Shown here: piece after piece, positions 43,264 through 51,047 of the stretch
How the letters are laid out: the number at the start of each line of letters is the position of its first letter
How positions within the stretch are numbered: the first letter of the stretch is position 1
Assembly: GCA_021371855.1 (NCBI GenBank)
Contig: JAJFVL010000008.1
Location: 1-64,000, forward strand
Direction: 5' to 3'
DNA length: 64,000 nt
From: Bacteroidales bacterium
GTDB taxonomy: Bacteria; Bacteroidota; Bacteroidia; Bacteroidales; VadinHA17
Notes under the pieces: generated by a model
Databases searched by the model: none
Told to the model about the DNA's origin: nothing
What the model saw: only the letters and a program-made list of their open reading frames with translations
Position numbers and translations under genes: made by a program

Positions 43264-43473
43264 TGTTTTTAAAAATAACAAAACGGTAACTCTCTTTACT
43301 AAAAGAGATTAACCTGGTTAACTATCTGACTGGCAAATTATACCAGTTATGCTAAATTTTGGTGCAAAATAACAAAATATTGTAATAAAAAATCCGCTGT
43401 TAAAATTTTTAGAGCTTAATTGTTCACAAAAGAGGTAAAAAAAATTTTATCACACTCCCTAACTAAAATGATT
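43264..43473 (-). promoter_or_regulatory. upstream region of the biosynthetic operon with palindromes
   Basis: This 210-base AT-rich spacer should hold the promoter for the whole 25-kb minus-strand operon. It contains the perfect palindrome TTAACCTGGTTAA (43309-43321) and, beside it, CTCTTT/AAAGAG arms around a 4-base loop (43292-43306). Both lie 30-60 bases before the lyase ATG, where an operator would sit. I found no exact TAnnTTTG on the minus strand. Confidence 0.4.
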
Positions 43474-45906
43474 TCAATTGAATGTCGCAATAAAAGTCAT
43501 TTTAAATGCAGAATTATCAATTGCTTTTGAATAAGAATATGCTCCCCATCTGTAATAGGCTTCCGCCCCAAAACCAAGGTAAACTGTATTCTCAATATTT
43601 ATTTTAATCAGGTTATTAAGTCCAATTCCCGATTCATAGAAACCTTTTACCTTAGTTTTGTACTCAATAAGGTTATGATATTCCGGGTGATGCAGATCGC
43701 CATATCCGGCATTTTGAATAATCGAAAACTGAGGACTGAATTTCTTTGTCCGAAAAAATATTGAACCAAAGTTATGAGAGTAAAACAGATTCAGGTATTC
43801 ATCAGATAAGAATTCATGACGGTGCATGGTTTGAAAGGTGTTCCTGAATGCGAATATCCCGCTGCTGCCTTTATTCCCTTCTGCTGAAAAAAGTAAAAAG
43901 TACGGGACATCTTTACTTACATAACCTGCTTCTATCCTGATCTTTGATTCACCCACCTTACGTAACATAAATGACTTATAAAGGCCAACTTCTAACCTGT
44001 CGAAATCGACAGATCCATTGAATAAACCTTTTAATCCTTTTGAATATGCCATGTATACTACAGGATAACCGGTTCCACGGCTTATCCTTCTCGAAAAAAG
44101 TCTTTCCACCCTTTCACCATAGGAATATTTTATAAAAAGATCAACAGAACTGAAAGTTTGACTCTGCTCCGGCAGTTCATTACTGAATAAATAATCAAAT
44201 AACGGAGTCCTTTCCTGATGTTTTACTGACAGATTAACAACCGCATATTTGAACAACCGCGATGAGAGTTCAGCCTTATATTCCACCGTTTTATCATTAA
44301 GTGTAATGGTATAGTTTCGCCTGAAATCGTTAAGATCATAATAAAAGTTATAATCCAGACCTGAGCTGCCAGGTTCCATTACTGTATTCTGGTAGTTTAA
44401 GATAAAATGGGTTTCGAACTCGTTGCTAAGGGTAAAATCCAGATCAGCCCCAAATTTCCATAACCGGTCATTTAAACCATATCCAAAATAACCGCCTGTT
44501 GACAAAAAATCAGAAAATTTATTATTTGTCTTCAATCCCAGACCAATGTGAATTCCCTCTGCCCTGTTATTATAATAGAATCTATCTATAAAAAAATTAA
44601 AAATTGACAAGGGGGTTTTACCTAAAATTGCACCAGCCGGGATTTCTCCATAAGCCAGGTCTTCAATAAGCCTCAGCTTACTATCAAAGTCTAACTTTCT
44701 GCCCATACTGTCAATTCTGTGATATGTAAGTTGTTCTTCTCCCGTCAGTGGAACAGTCCTTGCCTGTTGCCAGTAGATACTGTCTTTTCCTCCTGCAGAC
44801 TTATCAATATGAACAGCTTCCAATCCAAGGTCAGAAGGCCTCATTCCGGAATTAATTTTCACATCGCTTATGTAACTCTTCCCATAATATAAAAAAGGCT
44901 GATTCATCAGTCTTGCCTCAAAAAGCAGCTGCTCAGGAAACCACTGCTCATTATTGACAAGCTGATATTTCTGCTGAATTTTGAAATCCATTAATCCCTT
45001 GTTATAAGGCTCTGCAATAACGTTCTGAATACTGTAATTATGAGTATTGATATAGAGTACACCTTTCAGTCCCTGAAAGTTTTTCTTCGGAAGCGGCTTA
45101 AAAGAGATAATATAGGTTGTATCTGATTCATTTACAACAGTGTCCTTCAAAGCAAAAGAATAATTCCTGTAACTATTCTGGCTGATTGGATTAAGATAAT
45201 TAACAGATACCAGAGATATTGTTTCATCATAAAAATCAAATGGCTGAAACCATGTTCCCATAAATGTAAATGAAGGATTCTCAAAGCCTGATACACGTGA
45301 TGCAACAACTGTGTCTACGATTCTGTCAGGATTTAGATAAAACCTGTTAGAAACAGATTCAATAATAAGAATTCCCGAATTTTTAAACGTCTTAATTATT
45401 TTTTTGAATTTTAAACTGTCTTTAGCAGCAGCATTCTGTTTTATTTTCGGTTCAAGTACCAATTTATTATAAAGAGTGCAGGAATATGAAGAAAGTTTTT
45501 CAGGATTATTTAAATATCTGTTCTCTATAACTTTTTTTATGATCCGGTGAGAAGGATTCGCATCGCGTGATACTACAATTTCTCCAAGCTCAAAAGTGAC
45601 GGGTGTCAAACTGACCGTAACATTGTGGAGATCATCTGAAATGCTGTCAATATTGATAGTCCGTGTCGCATAGCCAAGATAATAAACCTGTATTGACTTA
45701 ATATTTTTTGTAAAGGGTAAGGAAAATGCCCCATTGATGTCAGTTAGTACTCCTTTTGGAGGATTATCCTGATAAAGTATTGAAACAAACGGAAGCGGCT
45801 CACTGGTTGACGAATCAACTACTTTTCCATTTATTGAAGCCTGTCCGTATGCAATAAAAATATTACACCAGAACAAAATTGCAATTATCCATATCCTGTT
45901 CAACAC
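43474..45906 (-). CDS. DUF5686 outer-membrane protein with carboxypeptidase-regulatory-like domain
   Basis: An 810-residue protein. A signal peptide (to about 22, IAYGQ) leads to a beta-sandwich carboxypeptidase-regulatory-like domain (SINGKVVDSSTSEPLPFVSI, GVLTDINGAFSLPF) over about 23-110. The remainder is the DUF5686 region, many amphipathic beta-strands ending in an aromatic C-terminal strand (FKMTFIATFN), so probably an outer-membrane beta-barrel. The start appears to be GTG. The function is unknown; SusC-like partners are not nearby. It is upstream of and co-directional with the biosynthetic operon, separated by 210 bases, so probably independent. Confidence 0.8.
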   Translation of the reverse strand: MLNRIWIIAILFWCNIFIAYGQASINGKVVDSSTSEPLPFVSILYQDNPPKGVLTDINGAFSLPFTKNIKSIQVYYLGYATRTINIDSISDDLHNVTVSLTPVTFELGEIVVSRDANPSHRIIKKVIENRYLNNPEKLSSYSCTLYNKLVLEPKIKQNAAAKDSLKFKKIIKTFKNSGILIIESVSNRFYLNPDRIVDTVVASRVSGFENPSFTFMGTWFQPFDFYDETISLVSVNYLNPISQNSYRNYSFALKDTVVNESDTTYIISFKPLPKKNFQGLKGVLYINTHNYSIQNVIAEPYNKGLMDFKIQQKYQLVNNEQWFPEQLLFEARLMNQPFLYYGKSYISDVKINSGMRPSDLGLEAVHIDKSAGGKDSIYWQQARTVPLTGEEQLTYHRIDSMGRKLDFDSKLRLIEDLAYGEIPAGAILGKTPLSIFNFFIDRFYYNNRAEGIHIGLGLKTNNKFSDFLSTGGYFGYGLNDRLWKFGADLDFTLSNEFETHFILNYQNTVMEPGSSGLDYNFYYDLNDFRRNYTITLNDKTVEYKAELSSRLFKYAVVNLSVKHQERTPLFDYLFSNELPEQSQTFSSVDLFIKYSYGERVERLFSRRISRGTGYPVVYMAYSKGLKGLFNGSVDFDRLEVGLYKSFMLRKVGESKIRIEAGYVSKDVPYFLLFSAEGNKGSSGIFAFRNTFQTMHRHEFLSDEYLNLFYSHNFGSIFFRTKKFSPQFSIIQNAGYGDLHHPEYHNLIEYKTKVKGFYESGIGLNNLIKINIENTVYLGFGAEAYYRWGAYSYSKAIDNSAFKMTFIATFN

Positions 45907-46072
45907 TTCCGATATTTATGTTTTGGTTTTCAGAATTAAAATTCCCTGTTAAAAATAGATATAAAAGCAGTTTTTCCATTAAACATTTTATAATCTTAAA
46001 TTGTTTCATTCAATTTGTTCATGTTTTAAAATATATGACTATCAGGAATCATGAATACAATATCCGCTTTTG

Positions 46073-46160
46073 CAATAAATCAATTGTTTACCCCAACCCT
46101 GAAGGGAGCAATTGATTTTATTCGCACCCTTTAGGGCAAGGGGTAACGAATAAAATCAAT
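46073..46160. repeat. quasi-palindromic double stem-loop element, copy A
   Basis: Stem 1 pairs 46077-46086 with 46109-46118 (10 bp, perfect). Stem 2 pairs 46111-46124 with 46147-46160 (14 bp, perfect). The right arm of stem 1 overlaps the left arm of stem 2, so the two are alternatives. Both loops are 22 nt: loop 1 contains TTTACCCCAACCCTGAAGGG, and loop 2 starts CACCCTTTAGGG and ends GGGGTAA, nearly the reverse complement of loop 1. The layout is arm', core, arm, core', arm'. A second copy with different arms is at 59209-59306. Confidence 0.85.
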
Positions 46161-46477
46161 GTATTTATGTGCTTGATTTCCGATACTCATATTAAAATAT
46201 AAAAATCTTCAGGATTTTTTTATAACCCATCTCTATTACAAATTAGTAAATGGTCAGGGATTTACAGCTATTCCGGGTAAAGATTTGAGAATTACTGTTT
46301 CCGTTACGGTTTCCAAATGAATATTACCAATCAATTTCAGTGGCATTTCAGGTTTCTGTAAAACCAGAGTATGGTATATAAAATTACCCCCTGACATCCC
46401 GGAAAAAGGCAGATAATTAAGACAATAAAAAAAATAAATTTATTTCTAAGATATATTTAAAACTTACCCCAAAGTGT

Positions 46478-46485
46478 TATCTTAG
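46478..46485 (+). promoter_or_regulatory. candidate -7 element for FKBP gene
   Basis: TATCTTAG differs from TAnnTTTG at one position and lies 30 bases before the ATG at 46516, in the same TATCTT-GC context common in Bacteroidota. No clear -33 TTG was seen. Confidence 0.35.
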
Positions 46486-46515
46486 CGGAAATTTAAATTT
46501 TAAAAAAACTATAGT

Positions 46516-47229
46516 ATGAAATTCAATGGATTAATCGTTATGACAGGCGTAATAGCCTTAATGCTTGGCTCTTGTGGAAAAAATTCCATTAAAAACGTAA
46601 AATTAGCAACCAGGGAAGATTCTTTATCCTACGCTTTCGGAGCTGTAAATTATACTGCACTGACAGCAGACAGTCTTATGCTCGATCCAATGGTTGTAGC
46701 AAAAGCAATGATGGATGGAAAAGAAGGAAAATCATTGATGACTGATGAAATTGCCCGCTCTTTTATCATGGCATTTGTTAACGAACGCGAAATGGCAAAA
46801 GCTGAAAAACAGGCTTCAATGAATAAAGAAACATACAAAGACTATATAGCTGCGAATGAGGCATTTCTTGCAACAAACAAAGGGAAAGCCGGAGTCACTG
46901 AAACTGCCAGTGGCCTTCAGTATGAGGTAATTAAGATGGGAACAGGCCCAAAACCAACTAATGAGAGCACAGTTAAAGTTCATTACACAGGAACACTTAT
47001 CGATGGCACCGAATTCGACTCATCAGTTAAGAGAAATGAACCTGCAACATTCCCGATAACAGGAGTTATTCCCGGTTGGACAGAAGCCTTGCAGTTGATG
47101 CCAGTTGGATCAAAGTTTAAAATTTACATTCCTCAGGCACTTGCTTATGGAGCAAGAGGTGCAGGTGAAGTTATTAAACCATATTCCACTTTGATATTTG
47201 ATGTTGAGCTTCTCGAAATTGTCAAATAA
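46516..47229 (+). CDS. FKBP-type peptidyl-prolyl isomerase lipoprotein
   Basis: A 237-residue exported lipoprotein: signal peptide with lipobox MLGSC (Cys at about 20). An FKBP N-terminal dimerisation domain (about 30-115, helical, SLSYAFGAVNY at its start) precedes the FKBP catalytic domain (about 125-236), with VKVHYTGTLIDGTEFDSS, VIPGWTEALQLMPVGSK and IPQALAYGARG. It catalyses proline isomerisation and chaperones folding, probably at the inner face of the outer membrane. It is the first gene of a three-gene run, 1 base before a cyclophilin gene. Confidence 0.9.
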   Translation: MKFNGLIVMTGVIALMLGSCGKNSIKNVKLATREDSLSYAFGAVNYTALTADSLMLDPMVVAKAMMDGKEGKSLMTDEIARSFIMAFVNEREMAKAEKQASMNKETYKDYIAANEAFLATNKGKAGVTETASGLQYEVIKMGTGPKPTNESTVKVHYTGTLIDGTEFDSSVKRNEPATFPITGVIPGWTEALQLMPVGSKFKIYIPQALAYGARGAGEVIKPYSTLIFDVELLEIVK

Positions 47230-47230
47230 C

Positions 47231-47689
47231 ATGGCAAAAGCAGAATTACATACTCCGAAAGGCATCATGAAGATCAGCTTCTTTGAAGAGGATGCTCCTG
47301 CAACCGTGGAGAACTTTATCTCACTTGCAAAAAAGGGATTCTACGACGGACTTGCTTTTCATAGAGTTATTCCTGATTTTGTTATACAGGGAGGGTGTCC
47401 TTTCTCAAAAGACATGAGTGATCCCAGAGTCGGGACCGGAGGCCCAGGCTACAAAATCAACTGTGAGCTGACCGGAAAAAACCAGTACCACGACCGGGGA
47501 GTACTTTCGATGGCACATGCAGGAAGAAATACAGGAGGATCACAGTTTTTTATATGTCACAGCCGAAATAACACGAAACACCTTGACCGGCAACATACAT
47601 GCTTCGGAAAAGTTTATGAAGGTCTGGATGTTATTGACAAAATACAGCAGGGTGACAAAATTGAAAAGATAATAATTTACGAAGATTAA
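47231..47689 (+). CDS. cyclophilin-type peptidyl-prolyl isomerase
   Basis: A 152-residue cyclophilin without signal peptide. Family residues are visible: FHRVIPDFVIQGG, VLSMAHAGRNTGGSQFFIC and HTCFGKVYEG. The frame is open from 47198, but the ATG at 47231, just after the FKBP stop, starts the homologous region. It is a cytoplasmic proline isomerase. Its location behind a secreted FKBP-type isomerase makes a pair of unrelated isomerases in one operon. Confidence 0.9.
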   Translation: MAKAELHTPKGIMKISFFEEDAPATVENFISLAKKGFYDGLAFHRVIPDFVIQGGCPFSKDMSDPRVGTGGPGYKINCELTGKNQYHDRGVLSMAHAGRNTGGSQFFICHSRNNTKHLDRQHTCFGKVYEGLDVIDKIQQGDKIEKIIIYED

Positions 47690-47695
47690 ACAGAA

Positions 47696-48076
47696 ATGGC
47701 ATTTGAAATTACCGGAAAAATTATCGATATATCTCCTGTAAATCAGGTAAGCGATAAGTTTAAAAAACGGGAGTTTGTTATTGAGAATAAAGAAACAGGC
47801 GGATCTGCAGTGTTTATTAATTATATCAAGTTCCAGCTGGTTCAGGATAAATGTGACCTGATCAACGAATCGTTCATGAATGAGGATGTTAAGATATGGT
47901 TCAACCTGAAAGGCAACAAATGGGAACGTGATGGGAAAGTCAGCTATTTTACAAATCTCGATGCCTGGAAAATTGAGAAAAATTCTTCGCAGGCAAGAAG
48001 TCAGGATGCTCCGGCACATGTAACACTGGAAGATATTCCACCTGAAAATGATGAATTAAGCGATCTTCCGTTCTAA
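47696..48076 (+). CDS. DUF3127 protein (OB-fold, ssDNA-binding-like)
   Basis: A 126-residue protein of the DUF3127 family, small OB-fold-like proteins found in Bacteroidota. The core (FEITGKIIDISPVNQVSDKFKKREFVIEN, then WFNLKGNKWERDGKVSYFTNLDAWKIEK) occupies residues 3-100, followed by an acidic tail ending DLPF, reminiscent of the C-terminus of single-strand-binding proteins. The function is not established. It follows the cyclophilin gene by 6 bases and is followed by a strong terminator. Confidence 0.8.
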   Translation: MAFEITGKIIDISPVNQVSDKFKKREFVIENKETGGSAVFINYIKFQLVQDKCDLINESFMNEDVKIWFNLKGNKWERDGKVSYFTNLDAWKIEKNSSQARSQDAPAHVTLEDIPPENDELSDLPF

Positions 48077-48085
48077 AAAAATCAG

Positions 48086-48118
48086 AAAAGGCTGTCTCAA
48101 TATCGGACAGCCTTTTTT
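48086..48118 (+). terminator. rho-independent terminator after DUF3127 gene
   Basis: GGCTGTC (48090-48096) pairs with GACAGCC (48106-48112) around a 9-base loop, flanked by A-rich and T-rich runs that extend the stem and supply the T-tract. Confidence 0.9.
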
Positions 48119-48182
48119 AAATACCAGTATTTTAACAGAACTGATTCATACACTGGAATTTCAATATTTAATCAAAATACCG

Positions 48183-50828
48183 ATGAAGATAAAATACATA
48201 CTTACAATTGTCCTTACAGCTACATTGCTCAATGGACAGTCACAGGAACGGGTAAATAATTCTGATCCATATACCTACCCGTTACAACTTTCATATAACA
48301 GGCTTATTCAACCTGCCGGTATTCAGATATTCTATGGAGATAAAAACACCGAAAGTCATTCTCTTGATGCTGCATTATCACCCGATGGCAGATGGTTAGC
48401 TGTTGAAGAAAGAAGCAGTATAGTTTTTATAAGTACGACAGATAATAAAGTTAAGTTTCAACTTTCAAATAATGATCATCCCGACCTGAAGGGAGGATAT
48501 AATACTTATTCCGGTATTATATGGCATACCGGCTACGAAAGTCCTGAAGTCTGCTGGAGTGTGGTTGGGAGAAATAAAAGATCTTTTGTTGTTTTGGCAA
48601 AATGGAATGGTATAAATGCAGAATTCGGCCGTATGTTTGAATATAAGGCTGCACCAAAAACAGCAATGGCTTTGCCGAATGAAGTTCTGATTACCAAAGA
48701 ATCTCTTAAGGATTATTTATATGTTGTCCTGAATGGAAACAGCAAAGTAATTAAACAGGATTTTAAGACAGGAGACACATTATGGGTTGCTGATCCCGGC
48801 GTTGCTCCATATGGATTGACAATGGCTTCAGGTAAGTTGTATGTCACAAACTGGGCAGGCAGACATCCCGATACTGATGATAATGATGTTGCAGGCATCC
48901 CATGGGGTCTTGCAAGGGTCAATAATAATACCGGGGGAGGGACCAGAGAAGGCAGTGTAGCAGTTATCGATCCATCCAATGGCAAAATAATCAAAGAGAT
49001 TGTTGTCGGACTGCACCCGAATAAGATAATAAGTGATAAAAACGGAAATTTTATTTATGTTACTAATGCAAACAGTGATAATGTTACTGTTATTAATACT
49101 GAAAAGGATGAAGTTTCTGAAACAATAAGCATAAGGCTTCAACCGGCAAAAAATCCATTCTTTGGCGATTCACCAAATGGTCTGTGTCTTTCGCCTGATG
49201 GTAAAGTGTTATATGTGGCAAATGGAATGGATAATGCTCTGGCTGTAATAAAACTTGGCAAAAAGGCGACCAGAAAATCCTGTAAAAATGCCAGCATGTT
49301 AACAGGCTTTATTCCAACTGGCGCCTATCCTTCAGCAGTAAGCATACTTAATCCCGGATATCTGTATGTCTGCAATCTTGAAGCTGCAGGGGCGAGGTCA
49401 GCAGTACAGGACAAGAGTACGGAAAACCTTGTTTATAATTCACATAAAGTACTGGCTTCAGTATCAGTTATCCCTGTTCCCGGGAAAAAAGATCTAAAAG
49501 CTTATACTGATACCGTCATAGCAGTAAATGATCTGTCGAGGGCTACACTTGCCAGGGAAAAACCAAGAGAATCAGCTCAGCCAAAACCTGTTCCGGACAG
49601 GATAGGTGAACCATCAGTTTTTAAACACGTTGTATACATAATAAAGGAGAACAGGACCTACGACCAGATTCTGGGAGATATGAAACAGGGTGACGGAGAT
49701 CCAAAACTATGTATTTACGGAGCTGAAATAACACCAAATATCCATAAATTATGCGAGGAATTTACGCTTCTCGATAATATTCATGTTTCCGGTAAATGTT
49801 CTGCAGAAGGTCACTCGTGGACCGATGCCTCAATAGTTACCGATTATATTGAAAGGAATCTTCAGGCATGGTTCAGAAGTTATCCACACGTACTTGCCGA
49901 TGCTCTTGTTTATGCTCCCACAGGATTTATATGGGATAATGCAATAAATCATGGAAAATCAGCAAGGATCTACGGAGAAGCAGCTGTTCCTGTATATGAC
50001 TCCAAACTGAAATGGACCGATTTTTACAACAAATATAGAAACGGAGATAAAATTGAGTTTTCAAATTACACAACCATTGAACCTGTAAAGAAGATACTCT
50101 GCCCAACCTATCCATCATACGGTGCTCTGGTGTTTACCGATCAGATCCGTGCCGATGCGATGATCAAAGAATTAAATGATTATGAAAAGATGGAAGGCGA
50201 CCAGCTTCCTGAATTGATGGTTGTTGCCCTGCCAAATGATCATACTTCGGGATTAAGACCAGGCTACCCTACCCCAAGGGCCATGGTTGCTGACAATGAT
50301 CTTGCCCTCGGCCGGATTGTTGAAGCATTTTCGAAAAGCCGTTTCTGGGAAAACACCGTCATTTTTGTAATTGAAGATGATTCACAGGGAGGGTGGGATC
50401 ATGTGTCAGCATATCGAACTGTAGGTCTGGTAATCAGTCCATATACAAGATTAAAAAACACCACACATACATATTATAACCAGCCTGCAATTGTCAGAAC
50501 AATTGAGCAGATACTGGGGCTTCCTCCCATGAATATTCAGGATGCCATTGCAAATCCGATGACTGATTGTTTTGGAACCATCCCGGATAAAACACCTTTT
50601 ATGTCTGTTCCTAATAATATCCCGCTTGATGAGATGAGCCCCCAACTGATATCCCTGACCGGAAAATCATTGCACTTTGCAAGAAAGAGTATGCTTCCTG
50701 AGTTCCAGGGTGTCGATTCAGGAAATGATGACTTATTGAACAGGATACTGTGGTTTGCAGCAAAAGGGAACATACCATATCCGGCAAAATACGCGGGTGC
50801 TGTAAAGGATGAGGATGAGGATGATTAA
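48183..50828 (+). CDS. YncE-type beta-propeller fused to alkaline-phosphatase-like phosphoesterase
   Basis: An 881-residue exported protein. After a signal peptide (about 1-20), residues about 30-410 form a seven-bladed YncE-like propeller, seen in repeated units such as GNFIYVTNANSDNVTVINTEKDEV and GKVLYVANGMDNALAVIKL. Residues about 480-850 are an acid-phosphatase/phospholipase-C-like domain of the alkaline phosphatase superfamily: HVVYIIKENRTYDQILGDM with the metal-binding Glu/Asn, GHSWTDASIVTDY, and VIEDDSQGGWDHVSAYRT. The fusion is common in Bacteroidota and some other phyla. The substrate is unknown. It stands alone, with a terminator before it. Confidence 0.87.
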   Translation: MKIKYILTIVLTATLLNGQSQERVNNSDPYTYPLQLSYNRLIQPAGIQIFYGDKNTESHSLDAALSPDGRWLAVEERSSIVFISTTDNKVKFQLSNNDHPDLKGGYNTYSGIIWHTGYESPEVCWSVVGRNKRSFVVLAKWNGINAEFGRMFEYKAAPKTAMALPNEVLITKESLKDYLYVVLNGNSKVIKQDFKTGDTLWVADPGVAPYGLTMASGKLYVTNWAGRHPDTDDNDVAGIPWGLARVNNNTGGGTREGSVAVIDPSNGKIIKEIVVGLHPNKIISDKNGNFIYVTNANSDNVTVINTEKDEVSETISIRLQPAKNPFFGDSPNGLCLSPDGKVLYVANGMDNALAVIKLGKKATRKSCKNASMLTGFIPTGAYPSAVSILNPGYLYVCNLEAAGARSAVQDKSTENLVYNSHKVLASVSVIPVPGKKDLKAYTDTVIAVNDLSRATLAREKPRESAQPKPVPDRIGEPSVFKHVVYIIKENRTYDQILGDMKQGDGDPKLCIYGAEITPNIHKLCEEFTLLDNIHVSGKCSAEGHSWTDASIVTDYIERNLQAWFRSYPHVLADALVYAPTGFIWDNAINHGKSARIYGEAAVPVYDSKLKWTDFYNKYRNGDKIEFSNYTTIEPVKKILCPTYPSYGALVFTDQIRADAMIKELNDYEKMEGDQLPELMVVALPNDHTSGLRPGYPTPRAMVADNDLALGRIVEAFSKSRFWENTVIFVIEDDSQGGWDHVSAYRTVGLVISPYTRLKNTTHTYYNQPAIVRTIEQILGLPPMNIQDAIANPMTDCFGTIPDKTPFMSVPNNIPLDEMSPQLISLTGKSLHFARKSMLPEFQGVDSGNDDLLNRILWFAAKGNIPYPAKYAGAVKDEDEDD

Positions 50829-50839
50829 TACTATTAGAT

Positions 50840-50979
50840 CCACCTCACCCTAAATCCCTCTCCCGGGGGAGAGGGACTTAAAATCAGCATTATTTTTTCT
50901 GACTCCCCCTTCTCTCCGGGAGAAGGAGCCGGGGGATGAGGTAAATGGATCGGGAGAAGGGACCAGAGAATGAGGTGGA
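50840..50979. repeat. REP-like intergenic palindromic repeat
   Basis: CACCTCACCCTAAAT is followed by CCCTCTCCCGGGGGAGAGGG, a strong 9-bp stem, and a second stem near 50906-50934 (CTTCTCTCCGGGAGAAGG), then GGGGGATGAGGT closing towards the complement of the start. This is the type of dispersed repeat found between genes in many genomes. It starts 12 bases after the phosphoesterase stop. Confidence 0.75.
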
Positions 50980-51008
50980 TTGGTACAGGAACATGAAATG
51001 AGCTAAGA

Positions 51009-51016
51009 TATTTTTG
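51009..51016 (+). promoter_or_regulatory. candidate -7 element for M3 peptidase
   Basis: TATTTTTG matches TAnnTTTG, 31 bases before the GTG start at 51048. The only upstream TTG (50980-50982) is 26 bases away, farther than usual. Confidence 0.35.
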
Positions 51017-51047
51017 AATAAAACTAAATAATTTACAATTTTCTACA

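Larger units (their letters stand above)
45907..46515. other. long divergent intergenic region with quasi-palindromic element
   Basis: 609 bases between a minus-strand and a plus-strand gene, with no believable ORF. It holds the stem-loop element at 46073-46160; the rest is AT-rich, with a candidate promoter at 46478-46485. Nothing else was recognised. Confidence 0.6.

Noticed and set aside
43330..43370. TAnnTTTG promoter for the biosynthetic operon
   Set aside because: Minus strand shows TATAATTTG and a TTTG upstream, but internal spacing (3 instead of 2) and distance (about 22) are off.
18247..43473. Resorcinol (DarA/DarB) part of a flexirubin cluster
   Set aside because: No KASIII-type DarB or cyclising DarA is encoded in the window; only FabF-type ketosynthases were seen.
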